Virus record (IMG/VR): IMGVR_UViG_3300035070_001237
Location: 1-49,782 of that record
Length of the DNA: 49,782 bases
Source: a virus
Reading direction: 5' to 3' (one strand)
Under the pieces are notes generated by a model that saw only the letters and a list, made by a program, of their open reading frames with translations, made no database searches and was not told the origin of the DNA. How positions within the stretch are numbered: position 1 is the first letter of the stretch; each line of letters begins with the position of its first letter. The position numbers and the translations under genes are program-made. Positions 25,352 through 34,613 of this stretch are shown here, piece by piece.

Positions 25352-25803
25352 GGCGCTCTCCCATACGTCGGCCCGACGTAGTCGTAGCCTAGTCGCTTGG
25401 CTATAATATCAAAGCCTGAGTGAATACTGACAGTCGGCTCAAAGAATATGCCCTTGCATTTGTTTAAAGCGGCCCAACTTCGCAGCTCTCGCATAAAGCT
25501 CATAGGAACCTTGAGGTTCCCACGGTGGTTAGGCTCAATATACATCAGCCTTTGCTCAGCTATGAGGTCGCTGCCAAAGAAGGTCTTGGATATTTGTGCT
25601 GAAAAGAAACCCACAATCTCACCTTCTTTCTCGTAAACCATAAACATCCAGTCTGGCTGCTCGTGTGTTAGCTTTGCGTGCGCCATCATGTCGTCGGCGT
25701 CTACGTCGTATTCTTTGTAGTAGCCCTCCGCTATCATATCGAAAGCAAGGGCTACGCATCTGTCTATGTCTTCCGCTTCGGCCAAGCGGATTAGTTCTTT
25801 CAT
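25348..25803 (-). CDS. GNAT-family acetyltransferase, copy 2 (tandem paralogue)
   Basis: This is also 151 residues, with the same layout: KELIRLAEAEDIDRCVALA at the start, a strand EIVGFFSAQISKTFFG, the acetyl-CoA loop region RLMYIEPNHRGNLKVP, and an aromatic C-terminus (KRLGYDYVGPTYG). It shares the SKxxFG and YIxPxHRG landmarks with copy 1, showing an old tandem duplication. It overlaps both neighbours by four bases, so the pair is made with the virion genes. The acetyl-CoA loop has N in place of the second G, so activity should not be assumed. Confidence 0.78.
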   Translation of the reverse strand: MKELIRLAEAEDIDRCVALAFDMIAEGYYKEYDVDADDMMAHAKLTHEQPDWMFMVYEKEGEIVGFFSAQISKTFFGSDLIAEQRLMYIEPNHRGNLKVPMSFMRELRSWAALNKCKGIFFEPTVSIHSGFDIIAKRLGYDYVGPTYGRAP

Positions 25804-27287
25804 ACCAGTATCATGTCCCCAAATCCCCTGCCGCGACGTGCAGTAGTACCCGCAATGGCGCGAGCAAAAGCACTCTGGTCTTGCCTACTTGATTTTTGGT
25901 AATTGTAGTCGCCTGTTTCCCTGTCGCGTACTTTGTCTTGATACGTCACGCCCTCTGGCAAGTAAGACATATTCATGGGAGCGACAGGGTTAGGCTGGGG
26001 TATCGTGGCCGAAAGGTTCGCGTTCTCGTTTTTCTTGAACTGGTCGTAGTATTCGTCAGGTAAAATCTCTGGCATTTGAGCTACAGGGTAGCTGCTGGCA
26101 CTTAAGTTTGGCGGCTTTGGAGGGGGCGCGGTCTGCGATCCTAACGCAGCACCTATGCCTGCACCGTAGTTTGCAGCCTGATTGGTTGTGACTGCCTTGA
26201 AGCTGCCCTTCAGAGCGGCCCTCAAATCGTCAAGAGTTCCTTCGTAGTCTTCTCCTTTGTTTAAAAATTGGTCTTGGGCTGGCAAGGCTTTTCGCGTCTC
26301 TGTTTCTGCTGTAGTTTCAAACAGGTTGCCAGCGCCACGTCCGACGTAGGAACCAAGGCCAGCGCCTAGACCTGTGTAAAGCGCAGACTTAGTGTCTTGC
26401 CCTGACAATTTGCCAAGACCCGCCATGCCCACACCAGTCACCGCCGACTGCGCCCAAGGATTGTTGGCCACATAGTCTGCGCTTTTGGTTAGGAAATCGT
26501 ACCAAGCAAACTTTTGTGCGCCTGTCTTTTCGTCGTAGTTGCCATTGGGGTCGCCCGATATGTACTGACGTTCGTCGCCGCCTTCGGCACGAATGGCGCG
26601 AGCAATAGCCATGCGAACTTCTGGGTGTCGTTCGCCCACGACTTTAGGCAAAACCATTTCTCCCGGCTCTGTGTAGGCTATGCGTGTGTCGCCGCCGTCC
26701 ATGCGGTGATAGTGGATAGCGTCTGCTTGGTCGACGACGGGGATCATTCCGTTGCCGTCTTCTGGCAAGCTGCCGTTCATTTGCGGCTCCCGCTTCGGGA
26801 TTTTATTTGCCGCGCTGCGTTTCCCAGAGTTTCTTTTGCTGGCTTCGTTTTCTGTGTCTGCCAAAGACATGTCGTTAGTGTAATAGTTGTTGACCCGATA
26901 GGGTTCCATTCGCGCATCTGCACGGTAGCCTTCGGGCATAGTGGCAGCGGGATTTTGCCCTAAATATTTTAACGCCATGTTGTTATTGAAGCGACGCTTG
27001 TTCTCCATCAGCGTTGCCTCTGGCTCAAGAGGTGGCGGCAATGCCTGACCTACCGCTCGGCTTAACCCACGCATATCCATGTTTAATTGCGGCTGCGTCC
27101 GTTCAAAGTTGCCGCCGCTTGCGACTGCTGACTTTAGGTAATCAAGAGCTTGGTAACGCGCTGCGTCTCGGTCATACTGATCCATGTCTTCGATGTCGCC
27201 CTTCGGCGTCTGAAAGTACGGGTAGCTCTCTTGGTTTAGTCGGCGTAAAAAATTTGCGGCTGTTTCGCCTTCTCTTGGCCCTGCCAT
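25800..27287 (-). CDS. Virion structural protein, 495 residues
   Basis: The start at 27287 is supported by AAGGAG upstream and an MAGPREGETAANFLRRLNQ beginning; a longer frame would run into the fibre gene. Features: an N-terminal helical region, a segment with GGDTRIAYTEPGEMVLPK and a following VRMAIARAIRAEGG helix, Gly-rich hydrophobic stretches (GVGMAGLGKLSG, GLGAGLGSYVGRGAGN), and a Pro-rich tail. The motif L/V-x-PGE-x-V/L is common in phage virion proteins. Exact role unknown; the position after the fibre suggests a tail or internal component. Confidence 0.65.
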   Translation of the reverse strand: MAGPREGETAANFLRRLNQESYPYFQTPKGDIEDMDQYDRDAARYQALDYLKSAVASGGNFERTQPQLNMDMRGLSRAVGQALPPPLEPEATLMENKRRFNNNMALKYLGQNPAATMPEGYRADARMEPYRVNNYYTNDMSLADTENEASKRNSGKRSAANKIPKREPQMNGSLPEDGNGMIPVVDQADAIHYHRMDGGDTRIAYTEPGEMVLPKVVGERHPEVRMAIARAIRAEGGDERQYISGDPNGNYDEKTGAQKFAWYDFLTKSADYVANNPWAQSAVTGVGMAGLGKLSGQDTKSALYTGLGAGLGSYVGRGAGNLFETTAETETRKALPAQDQFLNKGEDYEGTLDDLRAALKGSFKAVTTNQAANYGAGIGAALGSQTAPPPKPPNLSASSYPVAQMPEILPDEYYDQFKKNENANLSATIPQPNPVAPMNMSYLPEGVTYQDKVRDRETGDYNYQKSSRQDQSAFARAIAGTTARRGRGFGDMILV

Positions 27288-27298
27288 GCTCTTTCTCC

Positions 27299-29131
27299 TT
27301 ATACGTTGACTGTCGCGGCTGCGATACACACCTCAAGGCTCTGCCCCGAAGAGTTGTTTGTTACGACCAACTCAATCCGTTTACTTGCCACAGTCCCGTT
27401 AATCTCAATGACCGTGGCGATGTTATCCGACTGCAAGCTAGACGTCGCAGCGTATGTACTGCCGACAGCCACGCCGTCGACTGAGATTTGCAGCGTACAA
27501 GTTCCAGACGACAGCTTGTATGCTATGCCGTCGATACGAATTGTCTGTTTCCAAATGCGCGACAAATAGTAAGTCTTGTTGCCAATGTTCGCGCTGCTGT
27601 CTTCGTGTACCGAGAAGAATGGGATCGACACGGTTGAGAATGTTTCGGGTAACTGTGTAACTGGTAGGTTGCCCGAAGTGTCTAGTGTTGCGACGCCGTT
27701 GGCTGCGCCCATGTAAGTTTTTGGGACAACGGAACTGAAGTCGATGTCGCCATATTGTAGACCCGTACCTGTACCGTTCACGCGCACGTACTGGTTTGCG
27801 TTAGTTTGTACGAACGTAGGCAGTGAGCTTTCTGGCGATGTCTCAAGCCACTGCGTTCCCTCGTAGAATTTAAGGATAGCTGGTGTCAGGGACGTGTCGA
27901 GCCACAAGTCACCAGTCGCAGGGCTAGTCGGGGTCGAAGACTGCGATAAGATGTTGGCTTTGTTGAGCAGGGTGTTTGCCAGTGCGGAGACTTTGGCCTG
28001 CGGGATTTCGTCGTCTGCGACTGCGACTTTGGCGTAGTTGATGTAGCCTGCGGCGTTGGTGTATTCGTCTTCAAACATCATGCCAGCCACGGTCTTTAGT
28101 GATTGGTTCTCGACGGTCATAATCGTCACCTTGTCGCCAGTTGTTAGCTGGTTTGAGGTGTCGACGAAGGTGATAGTGTCAGACGTGGACGACGACAAGT
28201 AGTCTGCGCTACCGCCCGGTTGCTGCAAGATGCCGTTGCGCCAGACTAGGATTTTTTCGTCGTCAGTGTGGACGAACGAAACCAGTGTAGTCGAGCCAGA
28301 GATTTCGTTATCGACACGACGGAAGTTCGTGACCGACTGCGCTCGTATTGAGTACACGCTGACCTTGTCGCCAAGGGCTACGGCTGGGCTAGTAGTCGCA
28401 AGAGTTATCGTGTTGGCGGTGGTGTCGTAACTGTACTGCGCTGCCGTGTTAGCTGTCGTGGTATCGTGCAGAAGCAAGCCGTTGCGGTAGACCACAATGT
28501 TCTCGGTGGATGGGTCGAACGAATATCCAATAACGCTGTTGGCCGCACCGATTGTACCCGTTGCCGTTGCGCCCGAACCGCTGCCGCCAGTGATGGTGAC
28601 GGTTGGGGCTGCTGTGTACCCAGAGCCAGCGTCCGTAATTGTGATTGCTGTTACCGCGTCTGCCGTCAGTGTGGCAGTGGCGGTTGCTGTTGTCCCTGTC
28701 GTCTCCTGTGGGTCAGATATTGTTACTGTCGGCACAGTCGCGTAGTTCGCACCGCCTGCCGTTACGGTAAGTGTGGCGATTGGGCCACCAATTAAAACGT
28801 CTGCGCGACCAAAGAAGAATGGGCCTTCTACGTTGCCGACTGATGCGCCTGCCGTGCCACGAAACGTCGAGACGTCTGCGATAGTTACCCAGCCCGTTTC
28901 TGCGCCAGAGTATTGGCCAATGCGATACTGGATGCCTGCGGTGGCGTCGAGGCGCATTTGGATCGGGCCGTCAAACACGCCTTCCTCGTTAAAGATTGTC
29001 GCCATCAGCTCGGAGATAGTTTTGTCGCCCAGCTCCGCTGTATTGAGATAACGGATCACGTTCTCAAAGTCAGTGTGGATGTTCCCACTGTTGACATAAT
29101 TTTGTGGGTGCTGCTGTCTTAGTCGTGCCAT
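27299..29131 (-). CDS. Tail fibre-like protein with two kinds of internal repeat
   Basis: This encodes 610 residues. The N-terminal part (about 42-84) contains a Q-x-R-I-G-x-Y...GW domain shared with the 172-residue protein at 37602-38120, probably a virion attachment domain. Residues 118-139 and 159-180 are two copies of a [13 protein letters not shown]-like beta repeat. Residues 210-263 and 292-341 are two copies of a longer repeat: I-V-V-Y-R-N-G-L..., ending GDKVSVYSI and GDKVTIMTV. Such repeats build elongated trimeric fibres. The C-terminus is beta-rich and may carry host recognition. Confidence 0.82.
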   Translation of the reverse strand: MARLRQQHPQNYVNSGNIHTDFENVIRYLNTAELGDKTISELMATIFNEEGVFDGPIQMRLDATAGIQYRIGQYSGAETGWVTIADVSTFRGTAGASVGNVEGPFFFGRADVLIGGPIATLTVTAGGANYATVPTVTISDPQETTGTTATATATLTADAVTAITITDAGSGYTAAPTVTITGGSGSGATATGTIGAANSVIGYSFDPSTENIVVYRNGLLLHDTTTANTAAQYSYDTTANTITLATTSPAVALGDKVSVYSIRAQSVTNFRRVDNEISGSTTLVSFVHTDDEKILVWRNGILQQPGGSADYLSSSTSDTITFVDTSNQLTTGDKVTIMTVENQSLKTVAGMMFEDEYTNAAGYINYAKVAVADDEIPQAKVSALANTLLNKANILSQSSTPTSPATGDLWLDTSLTPAILKFYEGTQWLETSPESSLPTFVQTNANQYVRVNGTGTGLQYGDIDFSSVVPKTYMGAANGVATLDTSGNLPVTQLPETFSTVSIPFFSVHEDSSANIGNKTYYLSRIWKQTIRIDGIAYKLSSGTCTLQISVDGVAVGSTYAATSSLQSDNIATVIEINGTVASKRIELVVTNNSSGQSLEVCIAAATVNV

Positions 29132-29134
29132 TGT

Positions 29135-30625
29135 CTAGCTCCTTACTGTGACTGCGAAGCCGATTATTTTCAGCAGCCCTTTGCCTTTTGTGGTGAAACG
29201 GAATTGAACGCCTCTATATCTATGCTCAAACTTGCGTTCGTATTGTCGGTTGAGCGGCACGTCTGGGAATTTGTTCTCTGCGCCGTCGCCTTCGATGAGG
29301 AACTGCATAGCAGAGAGGTAGCGGCCACGTTCGTCGAACGCTTCAATCTGTAGCTCGCCCTTGCCTGTAGCTTGTAGGATAAAGCTGTAGCTTTCCTTGG
29401 TGTCGTTAATCGCGCCCTGCCAAAGGATTGGCGTGTCGACTACCATTTCTGGGCTGTGCGTCACTAAGTCTTCAACACTGCTACGGTTCCATATGCCGCC
29501 GGGGGTTCCCATTAGTGTTGTGCCGCCAAGCTGTCTGCCACAACAGGCGTTAAGAAATTCGCCTGTACTCCACTTGCTTTCGCCACCCTTCATTGGGTTT
29601 AGCGATAGCGTTAGTCGCTTGGTAATTTGGTCAGAGAACGGAAAAAATACGTGGTACTGGCCTTCGTCTTGGTCGTAGAAAGCGCTTATCGTTTCCTTGT
29701 CAGCCACGTTACTAAGCATGTCGCGGTATGTCAGATCAATTTTGTTGCTCATTGGGATAGTGTAAAGCGTCACACCATTTGTCTCTGAACGCCGCAATGA
29801 GTGTACGCCGTCGCGTGCGCAGAACATTAAGTCTGCGCCAGCCATCTTAATTGTGTTGTGGCTTATGCAGCCGACGTTGACGTTAGCTTTGTCGTTAATT
29901 GTCCACTGCGTATAGTCAGGATGGATTTCATACACTAACGTCTTGTCGTTGGTGAACACGGCAAGGCGAGAGTTTTCAAAAACGCCAAGGCCTGTAATCT
30001 CATCAGCAGTGCCAATGATGTTGCCCACGTCTATGTCTGCGGCCTTTAGGACGGACGGTGAGTTAGGTTCTTCGTCGGCTGTAAAAATGTCTCCGTCGTC
30101 AACGCGACTAAAGTCGATGACTGTGCGCTTCCCCGGCATACCAGCAATCGCCAGTCTTCTTTGTATCGACACGATGAAGGCGGGACGTGGGTCGCTGTCT
30201 GCCGTGATGTCTGCCCACTTAAACCCGTTGTACTCGTACATCCCATAGTCGCGGCTGGCAAAAACAACTTGGTCGTTAAAGATTGTCGACGTGACAACCG
30301 CCGCCTTGGGGTAAACCTCTGGCTTAATATGGCCTCGCTCTGACTTTAACGTCGTGCCGCCGCCATCGACTTGCGCCCAGACAGCCAAGTCGCGGCCAAA
30401 GAAATTGACGTGCTTGATGTACTTGTTTGTTTCCGTGCGACTTACAGCACCGGGGTCGCGCACCATTGTACCGCGCCAATCGGCATAGCCGTCTTGGATG
30501 CGAAACATGTGCTGCTTCTTACCTGTGTCGAGAGCGCCAACGTCACGACTTGCGTCAATGCCTTGGAAGTCTTCGTAGGGGTAGACCTTAACTTTTACCC
30601 CGCTGGGAGCGTATGTCGTGGACAA
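29135..30625 (-). CDS. Tail nozzle-like protein (T7 gp12 position)
   Basis: This 496-residue protein is rich in beta strands with regularly spaced Trp/Tyr/Gly (DYTQWTINDKANVNVGCISH, FCARDGVHSLRRSETNGV) that suggest a beta-propeller. The opening includes FQGIDASRDVG and FRIQDGYADWRGTMVRDP. It follows the adaptor-like gene and precedes the fibre, the order of nozzle proteins in short-tailed phages. It probably closes the portal-adaptor channel. Identity with T7 gp12 cannot be seen by eye, so the name is by position and fold type. Confidence 0.65.
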   Translation of the reverse strand: MSTTYAPSGVKVKVYPYEDFQGIDASRDVGALDTGKKQHMFRIQDGYADWRGTMVRDPGAVSRTETNKYIKHVNFFGRDLAVWAQVDGGGTTLKSERGHIKPEVYPKAAVVTSTIFNDQVVFASRDYGMYEYNGFKWADITADSDPRPAFIVSIQRRLAIAGMPGKRTVIDFSRVDDGDIFTADEEPNSPSVLKAADIDVGNIIGTADEITGLGVFENSRLAVFTNDKTLVYEIHPDYTQWTINDKANVNVGCISHNTIKMAGADLMFCARDGVHSLRRSETNGVTLYTIPMSNKIDLTYRDMLSNVADKETISAFYDQDEGQYHVFFPFSDQITKRLTLSLNPMKGGESKWSTGEFLNACCGRQLGGTTLMGTPGGIWNRSSVEDLVTHSPEMVVDTPILWQGAINDTKESYSFILQATGKGELQIEAFDERGRYLSAMQFLIEGDGAENKFPDVPLNRQYERKFEHRYRGVQFRFTTKGKGLLKIIGFAVTVRS

Positions 30626-30628
30626 TAG

Positions 30629-31261
30629 TTATCTCCCAGTGTTGTAAGATTGCGTGCCTGTCGGCCTTTGTGATACGTCCCACGGGCTGACTTCGATTGC
30701 GCCACTGCCATACTTGCGATGGTACAGAACACGGTTCATCATTTTGAAATACATAGGGCCATATGCTTCGATCTTGTTTGACTGTTGCTGGACCGCGTAG
30801 TGATACAGCAATCCCGAAACCATGATGTTGTCGGGGATCGGCATGACCTCGGAAGGGTGCGTGTAATAGTTTATTTCTGGGTTGTCCCAGTAAGGATGAC
30901 CACGCAAGTCTTCTATGACGAGGTTCGCAAACTCTATGAACATCATCATTACTTCGCCGTCGACGGTTCCGGGGTGCATGTCGCCGTACCGTCTAAGGGA
31001 CTGCATGACCAAGGCTTCTAGGTTGGAGTATGGCGAGTTGAGGTGAGGGTTGTTGCCAGAAAAACGGTTACGCTTCTCGCGTGCTTGGTCGCCTTCGCGC
31101 CAAGCTGTGTCAGCGGTCTTAATCAGGGTGGCGTCTATGTCACGACGCAAGTCTACCGCACCTACGACTGACTTGCCGTCCTCGTCAGTGTGACGAGGCT
31201 CGTCGTTCGCAGGCAGTGTGCCTGTGATAGTCGCGCTGTCGTAAGAGCGGTAGGTTGCCAT
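30629..31261 (-). CDS. Tail adaptor-like protein (T7 gp11 / P22 gp4 position)
   Basis: This 210-residue, largely helical protein carries YSNLEALVMQSLRRYGDMHPG and EVMMMFIEFANLVIEDLRGHPYW in the centre, close in pattern to the helical-bundle adaptors that bind below the portal. The C-terminus is extended (SPWDVSQRPTGTQSYNTGR), as adaptors have a long arm. Size matches T7 gp11 (196 residues). It lies directly before the nozzle-like gene. Called by helix pattern, size and gene order. Confidence 0.7.
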   Translation of the reverse strand: MATYRSYDSATITGTLPANDEPRHTDEDGKSVVGAVDLRRDIDATLIKTADTAWREGDQAREKRNRFSGNNPHLNSPYSNLEALVMQSLRRYGDMHPGTVDGEVMMMFIEFANLVIEDLRGHPYWDNPEINYYTHPSEVMPIPDNIMVSGLLYHYAVQQQSNKIEAYGPMYFKMMNRVLYHRKYGSGAIEVSPWDVSQRPTGTQSYNTGR

Positions 31262-31539
31262 TAGTCTTCCTCCACTCGAATAATGCGGCCCTGCACAATA
31301 AACTCGTGCATTACAAAACGCTCAACCAAGTGGTCGGGTACAGACCAAGTTAGGTATTCTTGCTCTTTGCAGAACCGTGGACGTATTTCCTCACCGACTA
31401 CGGTAATCGGGAACGCTGTTATTTCTGGATTGCTTGAAACGAATAAAACCTTAGACGGCAGCGCACGTACTGGTGCGGCGGCGACTTTAGCCCTTTTAGA
31501 TTTGGCCGTTACTTTAGCGGCTTGTATTTTATCAGACAT
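31261..31539 (-). CDS. Small capsid-region protein, 92 residues
   Basis: ATG at 31539 has GGAG seven bases upstream and is preferred over an upstream in-frame ATG lying in the terminator hairpin. The basic N-terminus (KIQAAKVTAKSKRAKVAAAP) is followed by a compact domain (VSSNPEITAFPITVVGEEI). It lies just after the capsid gene, as decoration or head-completion proteins do. No family is recognised. Confidence 0.65.
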   Translation of the reverse strand: MSDKIQAAKVTAKSKRAKVAAAPVRALPSKVLFVSSNPEITAFPITVVGEEIRPRFCKEQEYLTWSVPDHLVERFVMHEFIVQGRIIRVEED

Positions 31540-31554
31540 GTTGTCTCCAAAAGA

Positions 31555-31582
31555 ATGGGGCTGCAATTTCTCACAGCCCCAT
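31555..31582 (-). terminator. Hairpin after the major capsid gene
   Basis: ATGGGGCTG (31555-31563) pairs with CAGCCCCAT (31574-31582) around a ten-base loop. On the minus strand the hairpin is followed by TCTTTT. It sits 34 bases after the capsid stop, so it probably lowers expression of downstream genes relative to capsid. Confidence 0.7.
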
Positions 31583-31605
31583 CCTACAAAGTTTTTAAGA
31601 TTGGT

Positions 31606-31618
31606 TCGTCCTCACTTA
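31606..31618 (-). repeat. Late-block motif TAAGTGAGGACGA, copy at capsid stop
   Basis: Identical over 13 bases to the copy at 38172-38184 when read on the minus strand; it starts with the capsid TAA. Precedes a hairpin and then the 92-residue gene. Confidence 0.6.
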
Positions 31619-32797
31619 GGAGACGGCGCTCCAACCCTTAATGCGGTGATGCACTTTCGACTGAAGCATTTCTAAACCACATTCGGTTTGGTACATGTGC
31701 TTCACACCATCGAAGTCTGGCGCTTGGATGTCACGGATCAACTGAGTGTCACGACCCTGCATGTAGCGATACTTCAGCTCGCTCATGTCGAGAATAATCA
31801 TCTCTTGATCCAGACCCGGTATCTGACGGAACATCGGGTGCATGTAGACCAGCAAGTCGCCAGCGTAGGTGGTGTACCGCGAAAGACTTACGCCGTAGGC
31901 GTTGTCGATCTGAGTTGGTTGCCAGCGGTTCTTGCCGATTTCCATAAGGTTGGAAATCACGCGAGCACCACAGAACGCGACCTTCTCATTGCCGCCATAT
32001 GCGAAGATGTTTTCGATCAACAAGCGATCAAATTCTTTCTCCGTGATGACGTTGGACGAAGCACCGTAGGACGCACCATCGGTTACAGTTGTGATGCTGT
32101 TACGCAACCCGCCTGTGAAACGAAGGGGCGATGCAGTAGAGCCGTTGACTTCAGCACGCTTCCCGAAGAACATGGCCCGTTCTATGTCGGACATGTGCAT
32201 CTTTAGCGCTTTGGTAAGCTGCTCTTGCTCTTTGTCGCCAGTACGCAGATAGGTGTTCTGCAATGTACCTGTGACCTGTACGCTCGACTTAAAGATTTGC
32301 GTGTAGTTGAAATCCATAGTCGGGTCGAAAGAGATTGCAGTCGGGGCTGACCCGCCTTCAGTATCCGCAAACCCACCGATAATAATATCCGCATTATCAG
32401 CAATTTGGTGTGCAGTTCCACCGATGTTACGCTCAACCGCGATTGAGTGTGAAGAGTTCACTGCGGCAGTCGCACGCATAACTTCGCCAGTGGCGACGTT
32501 AATTAAGATGGTTCCCGGCACGACAAAGTTTTTGTCTACGTTGGAAGCATCAATAGTGAAGGCGGCAGTCGAAGTCGATGCAACCGCACCGTTGACTGTC
32601 AACTTGCGATCTGGAAGTTCATCGCGGTAGTGGTTGTACTTAGGGTCATCCGTGCTTTCGGAACCCGTCATCGACAACAATGCCTGTAGGGGTGCGCTGC
32701 CATTTGGCTCAAGAAGAGTAAAAAGCTCGCGATAGTTAGTGGGGCGAAAGTCAGTCGTAAACTGGCCAGTCCCGCGAAGTCCTTGAATAGCACTCAT
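31616..32797 (-). CDS. Major capsid protein (HK97-fold type)
   Basis: This encodes 393 residues. It has an extended N-terminal arm (FTTDFRPTNYRELFTLLEPN), a long helical spine (TGDKEQEQLTKALKMHMSDI), KRAEVNGSTASPLRFTGGLR, a glycine-rich P-loop-like region, and a C-terminal domain with CGARVISNLMEIGKNRW and IPGLDQEMIILDMS. Order and length suggest the DUF5309/SU10-like capsid group. It is flanked by the scaffold gene upstream and adaptor genes downstream. AGGAG lies before the start. It is bracketed by two terminator-like hairpins, consistent with separate, high expression. Confidence 0.88.
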   Translation of the reverse strand: MSAIQGLRGTGQFTTDFRPTNYRELFTLLEPNGSAPLQALLSMTGSESTDDPKYNHYRDELPDRKLTVNGAVASTSTAAFTIDASNVDKNFVVPGTILINVATGEVMRATAAVNSSHSIAVERNIGGTAHQIADNADIIIGGFADTEGGSAPTAISFDPTMDFNYTQIFKSSVQVTGTLQNTYLRTGDKEQEQLTKALKMHMSDIERAMFFGKRAEVNGSTASPLRFTGGLRNSITTVTDGASYGASSNVITEKEFDRLLIENIFAYGGNEKVAFCGARVISNLMEIGKNRWQPTQIDNAYGVSLSRYTTYAGDLLVYMHPMFRQIPGLDQEMIILDMSELKYRYMQGRDTQLIRDIQAPDFDGVKHMYQTECGLEMLQSKVHHRIKGWSAVS

Positions 32798-32975
32798 AGC
32801 TATTGCTCCTGTGTTAAGAGGTGTGTGGGTTTGGGGCAGCTAACAGTCTCGCGGCTTCAGCGACTAAGACTTGTCGTACCTATGTCTGTCAGACGTTCGG
32901 GCCGTAGCGCGAACCGTGTCTGTCTTGTGTATTAAAGCAAAAAAAAGGGGGGCTGTCGTCCCCCCTCTAATTTTT
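32798..32975 (-). promoter_or_regulatory. 178-base gap with terminator before the capsid gene
   Basis: No gene is seen here. GGGGGG (32947-32952) and CCCCCC (32960-32965) form a short, very strong hairpin flanked by A and T runs on both sides, so it can stop transcription in either direction; on the minus strand it lies right after the scaffold stop. The remaining 130 bases before the capsid ribosome site hold a small repeat (GTCTG/CAGAC near 32885) and could carry a dedicated capsid promoter, but no clear -10/-35 pair is seen. Confidence 0.65.
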
Positions 32976-34028
32976 TTATGCAAGGCCGCGCTTTTGCATG
33001 GCTTGTGCAGTTAAGGCGTCCATAAAGCCTTGGTCTGGACTTGCCGCAGTCGCAGCCGCACCGCCGCCAGACGGCATAGGATTGACCGAGCCAGTGAAGG
33101 CTTGACGGCGTTCGTTCATAGAACGAAGGCGTTCCATTTCGGGCGCGTCACGGTTCGCCGCAAAGTCTTGGCCAATTTTGTATGTCAGCTCTGGATCAAT
33201 GAAGTCGTCTTCGTTGTACCCACGGCCATAAGCGAAGTTAAAGAAGTCGTCTTGCGCTTCGTCTGGTAGCTTGAGGGCTTGCTGCATTTGGTTCAAGTTG
33301 TTTGCAGCCTTCTGTCTGTACGCGCTGTCTCGCTGCGCTTCCGCAGACTGCAATGTCTTGCCAGCCTCTTTATTGACCCCGTTAGCTTCGGCCATCATGT
33401 TTTGCATCATGCCTTTCATCTGGCCGTTTTCTTCTTGGAGTTGCTGGATTAGCGACATACCTTGTCGATACATCGGGGGTAGCTCGACGCCGCTCTCACG
33501 CTCCCACGCAGCAATCTCATCGTCGACTTCCATCGCTGTACGATTGCCGTCTGGACGGTCTGGGGTCACGTCGCGCTGGTCGCCCAACGTCGGGTTCTTC
33601 GTGTAGGCTTCCATTGAGGCTCTAAGAAACTGAGCCATGTCGTCGCCAGATACATTGTGGCCAGCGTTTTGGGCGTTCCGCATGACCTCTTCAATCATAC
33701 TGATTGCAGGCTGCATTGGCTTGTAACGTGTGGCGTTGTCGTGGTTAAGCGTCTTGTATCGGCTGGACATGCCTGCGATCTGAGAGGCCGACATAGTTTT
33801 CTTCTGCCCGTCGCCCATGTCTATTTGAATGAAGGCTTCCTCTTGAGACTTATCACCCTCCGTTTGAGGGCCAGCGATCTCCTGTGCCTTCTCATTGTCA
33901 GTCGGAGCCGCGTCTTTCGATTGCGGTGGCCCTGCCGGTACGGGGGCAGGCTGTCCATCGGGTGCTGGCGCTGGGCCTAACTGTTGCGCTGCCATTTGTG
34001 CAATCATTGCGTCGTCTTGTTCTGCCAT
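32976..34028 (-). CDS. Head scaffolding protein
   Basis: This 350-residue acidic protein has a Pro/Ala/Gln-rich disordered N-terminus (APAPDGQPAPVPAGPPQSKD), a central helix-rich region (MQQALKLPDEAQDDFFNFAYG), and a basic, Gly-rich C-terminus (RRQAFTGSVNPMPSGGGAAA). Scaffolds typically have this charge pattern and bind the capsid with the C-terminal end. It lies between portal-side head genes and the capsid gene, the conserved order portal-scaffold-capsid. No protease motif is visible. Confidence 0.78.
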   Translation of the reverse strand: MAEQDDAMIAQMAAQQLGPAPAPDGQPAPVPAGPPQSKDAAPTDNEKAQEIAGPQTEGDKSQEEAFIQIDMGDGQKKTMSASQIAGMSSRYKTLNHDNATRYKPMQPAISMIEEVMRNAQNAGHNVSGDDMAQFLRASMEAYTKNPTLGDQRDVTPDRPDGNRTAMEVDDEIAAWERESGVELPPMYRQGMSLIQQLQEENGQMKGMMQNMMAEANGVNKEAGKTLQSAEAQRDSAYRQKAANNLNQMQQALKLPDEAQDDFFNFAYGRGYNEDDFIDPELTYKIGQDFAANRDAPEMERLRSMNERRQAFTGSVNPMPSGGGAAATAASPDQGFMDALTAQAMQKRGLA

Positions 34029-34060
34029 TTTCTTTCCTTTCCAGCCGTAGCGGGATGTGT

Positions 34061-34342
34061 TTAGAGGGCCGTGGCGCTCTCTTTAAGCTCGCCCCTGTTG
34101 GCAGCGTCCATCAAGATATTGTTGTTCAAGACTTGGCTAACTACAGAAGGGAGGTCGACGAACTTCCTCGCGGCCCACATGGAACCGCGACGAAAATGCA
34201 CCTCTTCTATGGGCATGGCTGGGCCATCACACAGTTGATATGCTGCTTGAAGAATGGAGTTTTCCATTTCCTCTTGGATTACTTGCCAGCCCTTCGACTT
34301 GAGCATGGCGTCTATTGCGACTTGTTTTTGTTTTGGGGTCAT
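34061..34342 (-). CDS. Small head-region protein, 93 residues
   Basis: ATG at 34342 overlaps the preceding stop as ATGA and gives MTPKQKQVAIDAMLKSKGW; a longer frame would have no ribosome site. Mostly helical, with RRGSMWAARKFVDLPSVVSQ at the C-terminal half. There is no membrane segment. No family is recognised; it probably functions in head assembly. Confidence 0.6.
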   Translation of the reverse strand: MTPKQKQVAIDAMLKSKGWQVIQEEMENSILQAAYQLCDGPAMPIEEVHFRRGSMWAARKFVDLPSVVSQVLNNNILMDAANRGELKESATAL

Positions 34343-34602
34343 TTGCCTAGTGTTACATATGCGCCGACAGACAAGATGCCGAGGATAGCCAGTATGCACC
34401 ATCGCACTATTGTCTTGAGAGCTGTTGATTTTACGTCGCGCCAGCCGTCTATGAGCTGGCGCAGTTCCCTTACGTCGTGAGGTGCGTCGTCGTCAGACAA
34501 GCCAATACGGGCCAGTGCTTCACGCGCACCTTGCTGGGCCGCTTGTTGCAGCATGGCTTCGATCTCTGGTTTAGACAATCTGTAAGTCGTGACCTCGGCC
34601 AT
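34339..34602 (-). CDS. Small protein with C-terminal membrane helix (DUF6127-like)
   Basis: This encodes 87 residues: an N-terminal helical domain with EALARIGLSDDDAPHDVREL and GWRDVKSTALKTIVRW, then a hydrophobic helix at about 66-84 (RWCILAILGILSVGAYVTL). The RELRxLxxxWRDxKxTAxxTxVRW pattern reminds me of DUF6127 phage proteins, from memory. It is located in the head module, but a membrane anchor suggests an assembly-site or lysis-related role. It overlaps the next gene by four bases. Confidence 0.6.
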   Translation of the reverse strand: MAEVTTYRLSKPEIEAMLQQAAQQGAREALARIGLSDDDAPHDVRELRQLIDGWRDVKSTALKTIVRWCILAILGILSVGAYVTLGK

Positions 34603-34613
34603 GCTGTTTCCTT

